Below are positions 8,308-19,300 of a stretch of 64,000 bases of DNA, one piece after another. Under the pieces are notes generated by a model that was not told the origin of the DNA, did no database searches, and was given only the letters and a program-made list of their open reading frames with translations. The stretch is taken from contig CAZQFV010000004.1 in NCBI GenBank assembly GCA_964592645.1, forward strand, positions 150,056-214,055, written 5' to 3'. Made by a program: the position numbers and the translations under genes. The first letter of the stretch is position 1; each line of letters opens with the position of its first letter. This stretch comes from CAZQFV01 sp964592645. GTDB taxonomy: Bacteria > Chloroflexota > Chloroflexia > DTKN01.

Positions 8308-8466
8308 TCAGAGCAGCCGCCCTATGATCAGATCGTCGTGGTATTCGCCGTTAGGGAAGATGGCCCACCGGCAGCGCTCCTCGACCTTGGCCACCAGGAA
8401 GACGCTGTTGTCGGATGCGGCATACTCCGCCAACGCCTTGCGCTCCCGGTCCAGTTCGCTTCCTCG
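8308..8466 (-). pseudogene. In-frame coding remnant just downstream of the beta-helix lipoprotein stop
   Basis: On the minus strand, right after the TAG of the beta-helix gene and in the same frame, 52 sense codons run to a TGA at 8308-8310. They read as protein-like sequence (for example ALAEYAASDNSVFLVAKV, then CRWAIFPNGEYHDDLIIG) rather than as random GC-rich DNA, and include neither a start codon with a ribosome site nor a recognised domain. It may be the tail of a decayed or displaced gene, or a readthrough extension. The family is not recognised. Confidence 0.4.
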
Positions 8467-9897
8467 CTACCCCTTATCCTTGCATACCAGCGGCAGGAAG
8501 ACCCGCAGCGCCATTTCCCGGTACTCGTAGGCCCCGATGTCGTGGGCCGGGCCGGCCGGGCGCGGGGCGCCCTCCAGATCGTCGGTCACCTCGGCCAGGG
8601 CAGTACCGGCGTCCACCGCCGGGCAGCCCGGGCGCAGGTGGTAGTCGGCGCTCGCCTGGTCGACAAAGAGCTGGCCGGCCGCGCCGATGAAGGAGTGGGT
8701 GTCGTACCCCAGCGCCTGCCAGTCGGCCAGGGAGATGGCGCTGTTGTCGCCGTCGGCGCTGAAGCGGTCGACGACGATGTTGTAATCGCTTTGGAAACCG
8801 GGCAGGCCGGCCGCCGGGATGACGATGCTGCCGCTCCAATCGTCGGCGGAGAGGATGATGTTGTTGAACAGGACATTGTCGACACAGCCCGGGCCGGCGA
8901 TGTTGACCGCCCAACGGCTGCCTTCCGGCATGACGATCGTGTTGTTGAGCACCCGGTTGCCGGAAGAGCAGAGACCGCCGTTCTCCTGGAAGATGGCGAT
9001 CCCGCCGGCCTGGTTGTCGTAGAGCAGGTTGTTGCGGACGACCGCGTTCCGCACCCCATCCATGTTGATCGCCGCTCCGCCCTCCGCGCCGTTGCCGTAG
9101 ATGACATTGCGCTCCACCAGCCCATCGGAGATGATCCCATCCCCACCCATCTCGATGTCGCCGTTCATATGCAAACCGCAGCCGGCGTTGTCGTGCAGGA
9201 CGTTGCCGCGCACCACCGGGCGGTCGCCGCTGTTGCTGCAATAGATGCCGTGCTCGCCGTTGCCGTAGCTCTCGTTGAACTCGATGAGCGCGTCGTCGAC
9301 AAAGGCCAGGAAGATGCCGGTCCGTCCGCTGCCCAGACCGTTGTCGTGGACGCGGTTGCCGCGCACGACGATATGATGGCTGGGCGCCGTCTCGCTGCCG
9401 CGCACGTCGATGCCCCAGGAGGGCGCCCCGGAGACCTCGAACCCCTGGATCACCCAGTACGAAACGGTGCCGTCCCCTTCCCAGGTCTCGATCTCGATGT
9501 TGCTGCCGTGGGCGTTGTCCGGGCCGGGGGAAGTAATGCGCGCCGTCGCGCCGGCTTCTGCCTGGAGGGTGATATAGGCGCCGGGCGCGCCGGAGCGCTC
9601 GATGCGGCAACCGGCGTACTCGCCGCCGCGCACGAGGATGGTGTCGCCCGGCGCGACCTGCCGGACGGCGAACTGCAAGGTGCGCCAGGGGTTCTCCGCC
9701 GTGCCCCCGGGCAGGGCATCCGTGCCAGAGGGATCCACGTAGTAGGTCTGGGCGGTGGTCCGGGGAGCGGCCGTCTCCGGCGGGGGGCCTGCCCCGGCCG
9801 TCGCGGCCGGCGCGGAGCTGCCGGTAGCGGCCGACGGGGCGCAGGCCGCCGGGGAAAAGAACAGCAGGAGCATAGAGATCAGCGCAGCGACCTTCAT
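8467..9897 (-). CDS. Secreted right-handed parallel beta-helix lipoprotein
   Basis: The 476-residue protein begins with a lipoprotein signal peptide (MKVAALISMLLLFFSPAAC, lipobox Cys at residue 19 from this start) and a Ala/Pro/Thr-rich linker. Then comes a DUF1565-like YYVDPSGTD...PWRTLQFAV start, followed by repeated beta-helix coils with many V(V/I)RGN and NNxxxxN patterns, as in pectate lyase-like and NosD-like proteins. It ends with DIGAYEYR and a short FLPLVCKDKG tail. The ATG at 9897 is preferred over one 24 bases upstream because AAGGAGG lies just before it. It probably binds or cleaves a polysaccharide at the cell surface; no catalytic residues can be assigned. It has its own promoter, divergent from the PBP operon. 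Confidence 0.85.
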   Translation of the reverse strand: MKVAALISMLLLFFSPAACAPSAATGSSAPAATAGAGPPPETAAPRTTAQTYYVDPSGTDALPGGTAENPWRTLQFAVRQVAPGDTILVRGGEYAGCRIERSGAPGAYITLQAEAGATARITSPGPDNAHGSNIEIETWEGDGTVSYWVIQGFEVSGAPSWGIDVRGSETAPSHHIVVRGNRVHDNGLGSGRTGIFLAFVDDALIEFNESYGNGEHGIYCSNSGDRPVVRGNVLHDNAGCGLHMNGDIEMGGDGIISDGLVERNVIYGNGAEGGAAINMDGVRNAVVRNNLLYDNQAGGIAIFQENGGLCSSGNRVLNNTIVMPEGSRWAVNIAGPGCVDNVLFNNIILSADDWSGSIVIPAAGLPGFQSDYNIVVDRFSADGDNSAISLADWQALGYDTHSFIGAAGQLFVDQASADYHLRPGCPAVDAGTALAEVTDDLEGAPRPAGPAHDIGAYEYREMALRVFLPLVCKDKG

Positions 9898-9919
9898 ACG
9901 GAACCTCCTTGCAGAGCGC

Positions 9920-9949
9920 ATTTTAGCACAGGGCAGAGGGGGAAGTCAA
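9920..9949 (-). promoter_or_regulatory. Sigma-70 promoter of the beta-helix lipoprotein gene
   Basis: On the minus strand TTGACT (9949-9944), an 18-base spacer and TAAAAT (9925-9920) lie just upstream of the AAGGAGG ribosome site and the ATG at 9897. This gives a leader of about 15-20 bases. Confidence 0.75.
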
Positions 9950-9979
9950 CAATTTTAGGGGATAACCCCACTTCGGCAA

Positions 9980-10008
9980 TAGACACTCCTGGGGAAATGT
10001 GTTATACT
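9980..10008 (+). promoter_or_regulatory. Sigma-70 promoter of the PBP1C-macroglobulin operon
   Basis: TAGACA (9980-9985), a 17-base spacer and TATACT (10003-10008) preceded by TG (extended -10). Transcription would start near 10015, leaving a leader of about 165 bases before the penicillin-binding protein start. It is back-to-back with the beta-helix promoter 31 bases away. Confidence 0.7.
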
Positions 10009-10182
10009 GAAGGCACCTGCCCACGGCGCAACATGGGATCTCGTTCCAATCGCCCGGCAATTTTCCAAGAGACCGAGCATGGGCGAGCGTATGACAAGCG
10101 CTGGAAAGGTGTGGGGTTCGCCGCCGGGGCCGCGCTATCATGGACCTGGTCCGCAGGATATGGCCGGGCCATGGAGCCGAAG

Positions 10183-12672
10183 ATGACGAAAAAGGTCCGC
10201 CGCCGATTGATCCTATTTGCTCTCTGCCTGGCCCTGGCGCTGTGCGCCGGCGGGGCCTTTTACCTGGCCTTTCTCGTGGACCTGCCGTCGCCCGACGGCC
10301 TGGCCGGCCGCGCCGCCGCGCCGAGCAACAAGGTCTATGACCGCTACGGCCGGCTGCTCTACGAGATGCCGCCCGCCGGGGGCGGCAGCCATTCGCCGAT
10401 CCCCGGGGAGCAGATGCCCCTGGCGCTGCGCCAGGCGACGATCGCCGTCGAGGACGCCTCGTTCTACGAGAACCCCGGCGTGGACCCCTGGGGCATCGTC
10501 CGCGCGCTGTGGATCAACCTGCGCGGCGGCGCGGCCGGCGGCAGCACCATCACCCAGCAGTTGGCGCGCAACCTCCTCCTGTCCCCCGCGGAGCGCGCCG
10601 AGCAGACGCTGCGGCGCAAGGTGCGCGAGGCCGTCCTGGCCTGGCAACTGACGCGCCGCTACTCCAAAGACGAGATCCTGACGCTCTATCTGAACGAGAC
10701 CTACTACGGCAACATGGCCTACGGTGTCGAGGCCGCGGCCCAGGCCTATTTCGACAAGCACGCCGCCGACCTGGACCTGGCAGAGTGCGCCATGCTGGCC
10801 GGCCTGGTCCAGGCGCCCTCGGCCTACAACCCGCTGGAGAACATGGCGGCGGCCCGGGCCCGCCAGGCGATCGTCCTGGATATGATGGTCAGGCAGGGGT
10901 ACATCTCTGTCGAGCAGGCGTGCCAAGCCAAGGAGGAGAAGCTCTACTTTGCCGCGGCGCCCTTTGCCATCCGCGCCCCGCACTTTGTTATGTACGTGCG
11001 CGCCCTGCTGGAGGAAGAAATCGGACTGGAGCGGCTGGAGCAGGGCGGGCTGAACATCTATACGACCCTGGACCTCGACCTCAACGAGACGGCCCGCGAC
11101 ATTGTCCGCTACCGCCTGCAGCGGCTGGCCGACTGCAACGGCCGACGCGAGGAGTGTCCCCCGGGCGGGCACAACGTGCGCAACGCCGCGCTGGTGGCCC
11201 TTTCCCCGCAGACGGGCGAGATATTGGCTATGCTGGGCAGCCCCGACTATTTCTCTTCGCGCATCGACGGCGCGGTGAACGGGACCACGGCCCTGCGTCA
11301 GCCGGGCTCCTCCATCAAGCCGATCACCTATGCCGCCGCCTTCGAGCGCGGCGCCTTTACCCCGGCGACGATGCTGTGGGACCTGCGGACCGCCTTTGTC
11401 ACCGCCGAGGGCACGCCCTATGTGCCCTACAACTATGACCTGCAGTTCCGCGGCCCGGTGCGCCTGCGCGAGGCGCTGGGCTCCTCCTACAACCTGATCG
11501 CCGTCAAGGTGCTCCAGGCCATCGGCATCCCGGCGATGACCGATATGGCCCGCCGCCTGGGGATCACCACGCTGGACCGGCCGAACTACGGCCTGGCGGT
11601 GACGCTGGGTGGGGGCGAGGTGCGGCTGCTGGAGCTCACGGCGGCCTTCGCCGGCCTGGCCAACGGCGGGCGGGTCGTCCGCCCGGTGGCGGTGCTGCGG
11701 GTGGAGGATCAGGCCGGCCGCCCGGTGTGGACGGACGGCCCGGGGGTGGGCGAGCGGGTGCTGGACGAGCGCGTGGCCTACCTGATCACCGACATCCTGA
11801 GCGACGACACGGCGCGCATCCCCTCGTTCGGCGAGGGCAGCGTCCTGCGGCTGACACGGCCGGCCGCCGTCAAGACCGGCACCACCTACGACTTTCACGA
11901 CAATTGGACGGTGGGCTACACGCCGGACCTGGCGGCGGGGGTGTGGGTCGGCAACGCCGACAACGAGCCGATGTTCCAGGTCTCGGGCATCAGCGGGGCC
12001 GCGCCCATCTGGCATGACTTTATGGAGATGGCCCTCAAGGGGCAGCCGGTGCGCGCCGCAGAGCGGCCGGCCGGCCTGGTAGAGGTGGAGGTCTGCGCCC
12101 TCTCCGGCCTGCTCCCCAACCCCGACTGCCCGCACCGGGTGAAGGAGCTGTTCATCAGCGGCACGGAGCCCCAGGAGACCTGCGCGATGCACCGGCGTAT
12201 AGCCATCGACGCCGCGACGGGCCAACGCGCCACCGCGGCCACGCCGTCCGAGCGCATCGTCGAGCGGGTCTTTACCGTCGTCCCGCCCGAGGCCCTGGAG
12301 TGGGCGCGAGCCCAGGGCATCCCGCAGCCCCCGCCCGAAGCGGTGGCCGAGGGGCCGGCCGTAGCTCCGGGGAATGCTCCGACCCTGGGCCTGCGCATGA
12401 CCGCTCCCGACCAGGGCGCTGCCTACCAGATCGCCCGCACCCTGCCGCGGGAGGCCCAGCGCATCGTCGTGGCCGCCGTGCCCGGGGTGGGGGCAACGCT
12501 GCGCGAGCTGACGCTGTATGTCGACGGCCGGCCGTTGGCGACCCTGGGCGCCGCTCCCTACCAGGCCCTCTGGACGCTGGAGCCGGGGAGCCACTCCTTC
12601 TGGGCCGCGGCGGTGGATACGCAGGGCCAGTCCTGGGAAAGCGACAGGGTGCAGATTTCGGTGAAAGAGTAG
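10183..12672 (+). CDS. pbpC: Bifunctional peptidoglycan glycosyltransferase/transpeptidase, PBP1C type
   Basis: The 829-residue class A penicillin-binding protein has an N-terminal membrane helix (about 8-31). A GT51 glycosyltransferase domain follows, with catalytic E90 in AVEDASFYENPG and the GGSTITQQLARN motif. The transpeptidase domain has S376-S-I-K379, S435-Y-N437 and K564-T-G566. The C-terminal part has the PBP1C hallmark: SGLLPNPDCP...C-A-M-H spacing and a final beta-sandwich (about 700-829) like the biPBP_C domain. It polymerises and crosslinks peptidoglycan outside the membrane. ATG 10183 has GGAG six bases upstream; ATG 10171 is the alternative. The following genes include an alpha-2-macroglobulin, the usual partner of pbpC. 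Confidence 0.92.
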   Translation: MTKKVRRRLILFALCLALALCAGGAFYLAFLVDLPSPDGLAGRAAAPSNKVYDRYGRLLYEMPPAGGGSHSPIPGEQMPLALRQATIAVEDASFYENPGVDPWGIVRALWINLRGGAAGGSTITQQLARNLLLSPAERAEQTLRRKVREAVLAWQLTRRYSKDEILTLYLNETYYGNMAYGVEAAAQAYFDKHAADLDLAECAMLAGLVQAPSAYNPLENMAAARARQAIVLDMMVRQGYISVEQACQAKEEKLYFAAAPFAIRAPHFVMYVRALLEEEIGLERLEQGGLNIYTTLDLDLNETARDIVRYRLQRLADCNGRREECPPGGHNVRNAALVALSPQTGEILAMLGSPDYFSSRIDGAVNGTTALRQPGSSIKPITYAAAFERGAFTPATMLWDLRTAFVTAEGTPYVPYNYDLQFRGPVRLREALGSSYNLIAVKVLQAIGIPAMTDMARRLGITTLDRPNYGLAVTLGGGEVRLLELTAAFAGLANGGRVVRPVAVLRVEDQAGRPVWTDGPGVGERVLDERVAYLITDILSDDTARIPSFGEGSVLRLTRPAAVKTGTTYDFHDNWTVGYTPDLAAGVWVGNADNEPMFQVSGISGAAPIWHDFMEMALKGQPVRAAERPAGLVEVEVCALSGLLPNPDCPHRVKELFISGTEPQETCAMHRRIAIDAATGQRATAATPSERIVERVFTVVPPEALEWARAQGIPQPPPEAVAEGPAVAPGNAPTLGLRMTAPDQGAAYQIARTLPREAQRIVVAAVPGVGATLRELTLYVDGRPLATLGAAPYQALWTLEPGSHSFWAAAVDTQGQSWESDRVQISVKE

Positions 12673-12719
12673 CGCCGGGGCGCGCGGCGCGGACGGGCCA
12701 ATCAAGAGGAGGCGAGGCG

Positions 12720-13328
12720 GTGTCTTTCCCCGATCGCTCGGCAAGGAGAGTGTGGTTCCACTGGGTGTTGGCGAGCACGCTGGGCTGGACCGGAGGGACC
12801 GGCCTGCTGCTGCTCATCCTAGATATGGATAGCGCGAGGCGCACCGCGGCCGGCCTCGCCGCCTGCGGCCTGGCTGTCGGCCTGGCCCAGTGGGTGGTGC
12901 TGCGCCGGCAGATCCCGCGGGCCGGGTGGTGGGTCGCAAGCAGCACGCTGGGCATCGCCGCCGCGGCGCTGCCGACCTACGGCCTGCTGCGGGTCGCCGT
13001 ATACGCCCTCTACCTGTTGCAGGGGGGCCAGGTGGAGCTGCTGAACGAGGCGGTGGCGCCGACCCTCCTGGCGGGAGCCGTTGCCGGGGCGCTCTTTGGC
13101 GCCGCGGCCGGCTTCGGCCAGACGTTGGGACTGCCGGCCTATGTCCGGCAGGACAACCCCTGGGCCCTGGCCAGCGCGGCCGGCGCGGTTCTCGACGGCG
13201 TGCTGGTCGGGCTGCTGCTCTCCCGGCTGGGCATCACCGGCCTCCCGGCCGGCGCTTTCGGCGCCCTGGCCGGGCCGCTCAAGGGGATCATCACCGGGTT
13301 TGTCCTGGCACAATACGACTTGAAATAG
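12720..13328 (+). CDS. Small polytopic membrane protein of unknown function between pbpC and the macroglobulin gene
   Basis: The 202-residue protein is Gly/Ala/Leu-rich with about four to five predicted membrane segments: a helix near residues 14-34, another near 40-62, then 70-95, 113-140 and a Gly-rich C-terminal pair near 155-195. No conserved domain is recognised; the repeated AGAVAGALFGAAAG-like patterns recall glycine-zipper membrane proteins. It starts with GTG at 12720, eight bases after AGGAGG (12706-12711), and ends 11 bases before the macroglobulin start. Its position inside the pbpC operon suggests a role with the two envelope proteins, but this is inference only. Confidence 0.72.
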   Translation: MSFPDRSARRVWFHWVLASTLGWTGGTGLLLLILDMDSARRTAAGLAACGLAVGLAQWVVLRRQIPRAGWWVASSTLGIAAAALPTYGLLRVAVYALYLLQGGQVELLNEAVAPTLLAGAVAGALFGAAAGFGQTLGLPAYVRQDNPWALASAAGAVLDGVLVGLLLSRLGITGLPAGAFGALAGPLKGIITGFVLAQYDLK

Positions 13329-13339
13329 GAGTGTGTAAG

Positions 13340-16300
13340 ATGACCTGTCGCCGACGAAACTCGCCCAAGCGCCCCCTCTCGCTCATCATCCTCTGCCTTA
13401 TGCTGCTGAGCGCCTGCGGGCCGGCCACGACCGTCCCGCCGGCCACGCCGCTGCCGACGCCGCGCCCTACGCCGCAGCCCTTCCCGGCGCCGCGGCTGCT
13501 GGAGCGCGTGCCGGCCCCGGGCGAAGAGCAGCCCCTGGACGCGCCCATCGAGTTGACCTTCGACCAGCCGATGTCCAAAGCCAGCGTCGAGGCGGCCTTT
13601 AGCATCTCGCCGACCGTAGCCGGCCGGTTCTCCTGGAGCGATGAGCGCACGCTGACCTTTGCCCCCAGCAGCGCCCTGGAGCGCGGGCGACGCTACCGGG
13701 TCACCGTGGCGGCAACGGCGGCCAACGCGGAAGGCAAAACGATGGCCGAGGCCACCTCCTTCGAACTGAACACGGTGGGCTTCCTGGCCGTGAGCGAGGT
13801 GCAGCCGGCCCCCGGCGCCGACGACCTTTCCCCCGATATGGTCGTCACGGTAGTCTTCAACCGGCCGGTGGTCCCGCTGACGGCGATCCAGGAGCAAGCC
13901 GATCTGCCCCAACCGCTGAGCTTTACGCCCCCCGTGCGCGGGCAGGGCGAGTGGCTGAACAGCGCCATCTACCTCTTCCGGCCGGACGAAGGGTTCCTGG
14001 CCGGGACGCGCTACGAGGCGCGCATCGCCGCCGGCCTGGCCGACATCAGCGGCGGCGTGCTTCCCAAAGATTATGTCTGGACCTTTACCACCCTGCACCC
14101 GGCGGTGCAGGCCATCTTTCCCTGGGACGGGTACCAGTACGTCGGACCGAGCGACGTGATCACGGTGACCTTCAACCAGCCGATGGACCACGACTCGGCC
14201 CAGGCGCGCTTCACCATGCAGACGGCCGGCGGGCAGCCGGTGGGCGGCAGCATCCGTTGGGCCGGCGGCAAGCAGCCGAACGACCCGGAGACGATGATCT
14301 TTATCCCCCGCGCCCCCCTGGAGCGCGGGACCACCTACGTGGCCCAACTAGCCGCCGGCGCCACCACCGTGAGCGGGGCGATGCAGATCGAATCGGAGTA
14401 CACGAGCAAGTTCGCCGTCGTGCCGCAGCCCGGAGTCGTCAGCACCTCGCCGCGCGACGGCGAGACGGACTGGCCGGTGTACGACAGCGTCAACCTGGCC
14501 TTTGCCAGCCCGATGAACACCGAGGCCTTTACCCGCTACCTCTCCATCACCCCCCTCGTGACCATCACCTACGTCTACTGGCAGGATTACGACACCGTGG
14601 CCCAGATCTATTTCGAGAAGAAGCCGGCCACCGAGTACACGATGGTCCTGTCCGCCGACATGCCCGACAAGTACGGCGGCAGGCTGGGGAAAAGTGTCAG
14701 CGTGCGCTTCACCACGGACGACCTGCCGCCCTACGCCGAACTGAACGCCGGCGGCCGGCTTGGCGCCGTCAGCGCCTACACCGACTCGGTGATCTATGTC
14801 TCCTACCGCAACGTCTCGCGCGTGGACCTGCGCCTGTACCGCCTCAGCGCGGAAGACTTTCGCTGGCTGAACGGCTTTGGCGATTGGGATGCCTGGTGGA
14901 ACTATAAGCCGGACCGGGCGAACCTGCTCAACTCCTGGGAGCGCCCGGTCGAGCCGCCGCGCAACGCCATGGAGCTGGCGCGCTTCGAACTGGTGGGCAA
15001 AGAGGGCGAACAGCTTCCCCCCGGCCTCTACCTGGTGGAGATGACGACCCCGGAGACGATCCGGGACACGCTCTCGCGCTTCATGTTCGTCCGCTCGCGC
15101 TACAACCTGGTGCTCAAGCAATCCCGCTCCGAGGTATTGGTCTGGGCCACCGACCTGGCCTCCGGGCAACCCGTCGGTGGACTGCCCGTGACCTTTTACA
15201 GCAAGGCCGGCCAGAGCCGGGTCAATGGCCGCACCGATCCGCAGGGGCTCTTTATGAGCCGCGAGCTGGGCACCGCCGACCTGTGGGAGGCGTTCTTCGC
15301 CCAGACCGGCCAGCCCGGCGAGGAGGACTTTGCCATCGCCTACAACGAGTGGAGCAACGGCATCTCCACCTGGGATTTCAACATCGAATCGCAGTACTGG
15401 AACGTCCCCTATGTCGGCTATCTCTACACCGACCGCCCGATCTACCGCCCCGGACAGACGGTCTACTTCAAAGCCGTCGTCCGCGCCGACGACGACGCCC
15501 ACTACAGCCTGCCGCTGGGCATCCGCTCGCTGCAGGTGCGCGTCACCGACCCCCAGGGCAAGGAGGTCTACAACCGATCGCTGCCGGTCCATCCGCTGGG
15601 CACCCTCTACGGCGAGTTCACCCTGGACGGCGAAGCGGCCCTGGGCGGCTACAGCATCGAGATCTATGCCAGCGAGCAGAGCCTCTACTTTGGCACCTCG
15701 TTCGAGGTGGCGGAGTACAAAAAGCCCGAGTTCCAGGTGGAGGTGACGACGGACCGCGACGCCTACCTGTCGGGCGAGCAGATTGCCGTGAACGCCGCCT
15801 CGACCTACTACTTTGGCGGGCCGGTGGCCGAGGCCGGCGTGCGCTGGAACGTGCTGAGCAGCGACTTTAACTTTTCCTACCAATGCCCCCTGGGCACAAC
15901 CTGCCCCTGGTACGACTGGACGGACACCGATTGGGACCTCTACTACGAGGGCGGCTACGGCGCGCTGATCGCCTCCGGCGAAGGCCAGACCGACGGCCAG
16001 GGGCGGATCACCTTCAACGTGCCGGCCGATGTCACCAAGCAGGGCCGCAGCCAAACCTATACCCTGGAGGCCAGCGTCACCGACATCAACAACCAGCAGG
16101 TCAGCAACCGCACCGTGGCCGTCGTCCACCAGGGCGAGTTCTATGTCGGGCTGGCCCCGCGGGGCTATGTCAGCGAGGCCGGGGAGGAAAAGACAATCGA
16201 CCTGCTGACCGTGGACTGGGACAGCGCGCCCAAGAGCGGCGTGGCTCTGACGGTCGTCTTTTACGAGCACAACTGGTACAGCGTCAAGAAGCAGGACGAG

Positions 16301-19300
16301 AGCGGCAGCTACTACTGGGACTGGACGAGCGAAGACATCCCGCTCTACACCACCACCGTCACCACCGGGAAAGACGGCCAGGCCACGGCGAGCTTTACCC
16401 CACGCAAGGCCGGCCTCTACCGCGTGCGCGCCGGCGGGCTGGACGGCAAGGAACACCTGGTCCGCAGCAGCACCTACTTCTGGGTGTGGGGCGGCGAAGG
16501 GTATGTCACCTGGCGGCAGGACAACAACAACCGCATCAACCTCGTCGCCGACAAGGCTGAGTACAATGTCGGCGACAGCGCCGAGATCCTGGTGCCCTCG
16601 CCCTACAGCGGCCCGGTGCAGGCGCTGGTGACGATCGAGCGCGGGCACATCCTGCAGAGCGAGGTGCGCACGCTGCAGGGCAACAGCGACCTGCTGCGCA
16701 TCCCGATTGTCGAAGATTATGTCCCCAATGTCTATGTCTCGGTGATCCTGGTGCAGGGCTCGGCGGACTCGCCGGCCGGACTGGCCACCTTCAAGATGGG
16801 GCTGATCAAACTGCCGGTCTCGACCCGCAGCAAGGAGCTGCAGATCACCCTGACGCCGGACAGGGATATGAAGCAGGGCCAGCACTATGGCCCGCGGGAG
16901 ACGGCCACCTACGACATCCTGGTCACCGACGCCGCCGGCAACCCGGTGGAGGCCGAGCTTTCGCTGCGCCTGGCCGACCTGGCCGTGTTGGCCCTGGCCG
17001 ACGAGCAAGGCCCCACGCTGCTGGAGGCCTTCTGGAGCGGCCGCGGGCTGGGGGTGCGGACCAGCACGCCGCTGGTCGTTTCCCTGGAGCAGTTCAACCG
17101 CGAGCTCGCGCCCGGGAAAAAGGGCGGGGGCGGCGCCGACGAGGAGCGGGCCGGGGGCCTTGTCCGCACCAACTTTGCCGACACGGCCTTCTGGGCGCCG
17201 GCCGTGCAGACCGGCAAGGACGGCCGGGCCCAGGTGCAGGTGGAGCTGCCGGACAACCTGACCACCTGGCGCATGCAGGCCCGCGGGGTCACCGTGGACA
17301 CCCTCGTGGGGCGCGTCGACGTGGACATCCTGAGCACGCTCGACCTGCTGGTGCGCCCGGTGCTGCCGCGCTTCTTCGTGGTCGGCGACCGGGCCGAGAT
17401 CGCCACCGTGGTCAACAACAACTCATCCGGCGACCTGGAGGTGCAGGTGAACCTGGCGGTGGAGGGGCTGACGCTGGAGGGGCCCGCCAGCCAGGCGGTG
17501 AACGTTCCGGCCGGGGGCAAGGCCAAGGTGTCCTGGCCGGTGAGCGTGCCCGACGGCGGGCAGGCGAAGGTGCGGATGGAGGCCCGGGCCGGCGAGCTCT
17601 ACGACGCCCGCGAAGACACCATGCCGGTGTACCGCTACTCCACGCCCGAGGTGGTGGCCACGGCCGGCCGCCTGAGCGAACCCGGCCAGGTCCAGGAGGT
17701 CGTGCAGTTGCCGCGCGTCTACGATCCCACCCAGGGCGAGCTGACGGTGCAGGTGGACGGCTCGCTCACCGCGGCGGCCCAGGACGGGCTGGACTACCTG
17801 CAGCACTACCCTTACGAGTGCGTCGAGCAGACGGTCAGCCGCTTCCTGCCGAACGTCCTGACCTACCAGGCGTTGCAGGAGATGGGGCTGAGCGATCCCG
17901 AGATGGAGCAGAAGCTGACGGAGATGGTGGGCATCGCCCTGCAGCGGCTCTACGCCGGCCAGCACTATGACGGCGGTTGGGGCTGGTGGAAGAGCGATGT
18001 CAGCAACCCCTACCTGACGGCCTATGTACTGCAGGCGATGCTCGAGGCCAGGCGGGCCGGATTCGCCGTCGACGAAGGGGTTACGGCCGACGGGGTCTCT
18101 TTCCTGCGCAACAACCTGCCGGCGGTGAGCAAACTGCGCAGCCACTGGCAGGCCAACCGCCTGGCCTACATGCTCTATGTGCTCGGCGAGTACGCCGTCG
18201 ACAACGCCGGCAAGGACCGCGGTGAACTGGGCCTGGCCAAAGGGCTTTACGAGCGGCGCGACCTGCTGGACCACTACGGACGGGCGCTGCTGGCGCTGGC
18301 CCTGAGCCTGCTCGACTCTCCCGACGCGGCGGCGGTGCGGACGCTGCTGGACGAGCTGGCCGGAAGCGCAATCCTCAGCGCCACGGGCACGCACTGGGAA
18401 GAGGCCGAGCCGGACTACTGGAATATGAACACCGACATCCGCAGCACGGCCATCGTGCTGTGGGCCCGGTCGCGGCTCGACCCGCAGAGCGAGACGCTGC
18501 CCAACGTGGTGCGCTGGCTGATGGCGGCGCGGAAAGAAGGGCACTGGGAGACGACGCAGGACACGGCCTGGGCGCTGCTGGGGCTGGTGGCCTACATGCG
18601 CGCCAGCGGCGAGATGCAGGGCGACTTTTCCTACGCCGTCTACCTCAACGGGGCGACCCTGGAAGAGGGCGATGTCAAGAAGGAGAACCTGGCCGAGAGC
18701 CGCAAGCTGCAGGTGGAGATCGCCCAACTGCTGGCGGACGAGGCCAACCGGCTGGTGATCGAGCGCCGGCCGCCGACGGGGGGCCAGAGCGGGGCAGGGC
18801 AGCTCTACTACTCCGCCTACCTGCGCTACTACCTGCCGGTAGACCGGGTCAAGGCCCTGAACCGGGGCATCATGGTGGCCCGGCAGTACAGCCCGGTGGA
18901 CCAGGCCGACGCCGCCATCACCAGCGCCCGGGTGGGCGACATCGTCCTGGTGAAGCTGACGATCATCGCCCCGACCGACCTGTACTATGTGGTGGTAGAG
19001 GACCCGCTGCCGGCCGGCTTCGAGGGGGTCGATGTCAGCCTGAAGACGACCAGCGTGGTGGGGCAGGCGCCGCAGCTCACCAACCTAACGGCGGCGGAGC
19101 AGGACCGCTGGTACCGCTGGTACGGCTGGGGCTGGTGGTGGTTCGCGCACACCGAGATGCGGGATGAGAAGGTGGTGCTCTTTGCCAGCTACCTGCCGCG
19201 GGGCACCTACCAGTACACCTACACCATGCGGGCCGGCGTGCCGGGCGAGTTCCTGGTGATGCCGACGACGGCCTACCAGATGTACTTCCCGGAGGTGTTC

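Noticed and set aside
8338..10170. Upstream in-frame extension of the PBP1C gene across the beta-helix gene
   Set aside because: It runs antisense through a clear lipoprotein gene and past two promoters; the ribosome site and membrane helix fix the start near 10171-10183.
10213..12744. An 843-codon open frame antisense to the PBP1C gene
   Set aside because: It is a shadow of third-position GC bias: no start signal, His/Arg/Gly/Gln-rich composition and no domain; the plus strand has all PBP catalytic motifs.
14348..17008. An 886-codon open frame antisense to the macroglobulin gene
   Set aside because: Same GC-bias effect; low-complexity Val/Gly/His-rich translation, while the plus strand has a continuous domain structure and thioester motif.
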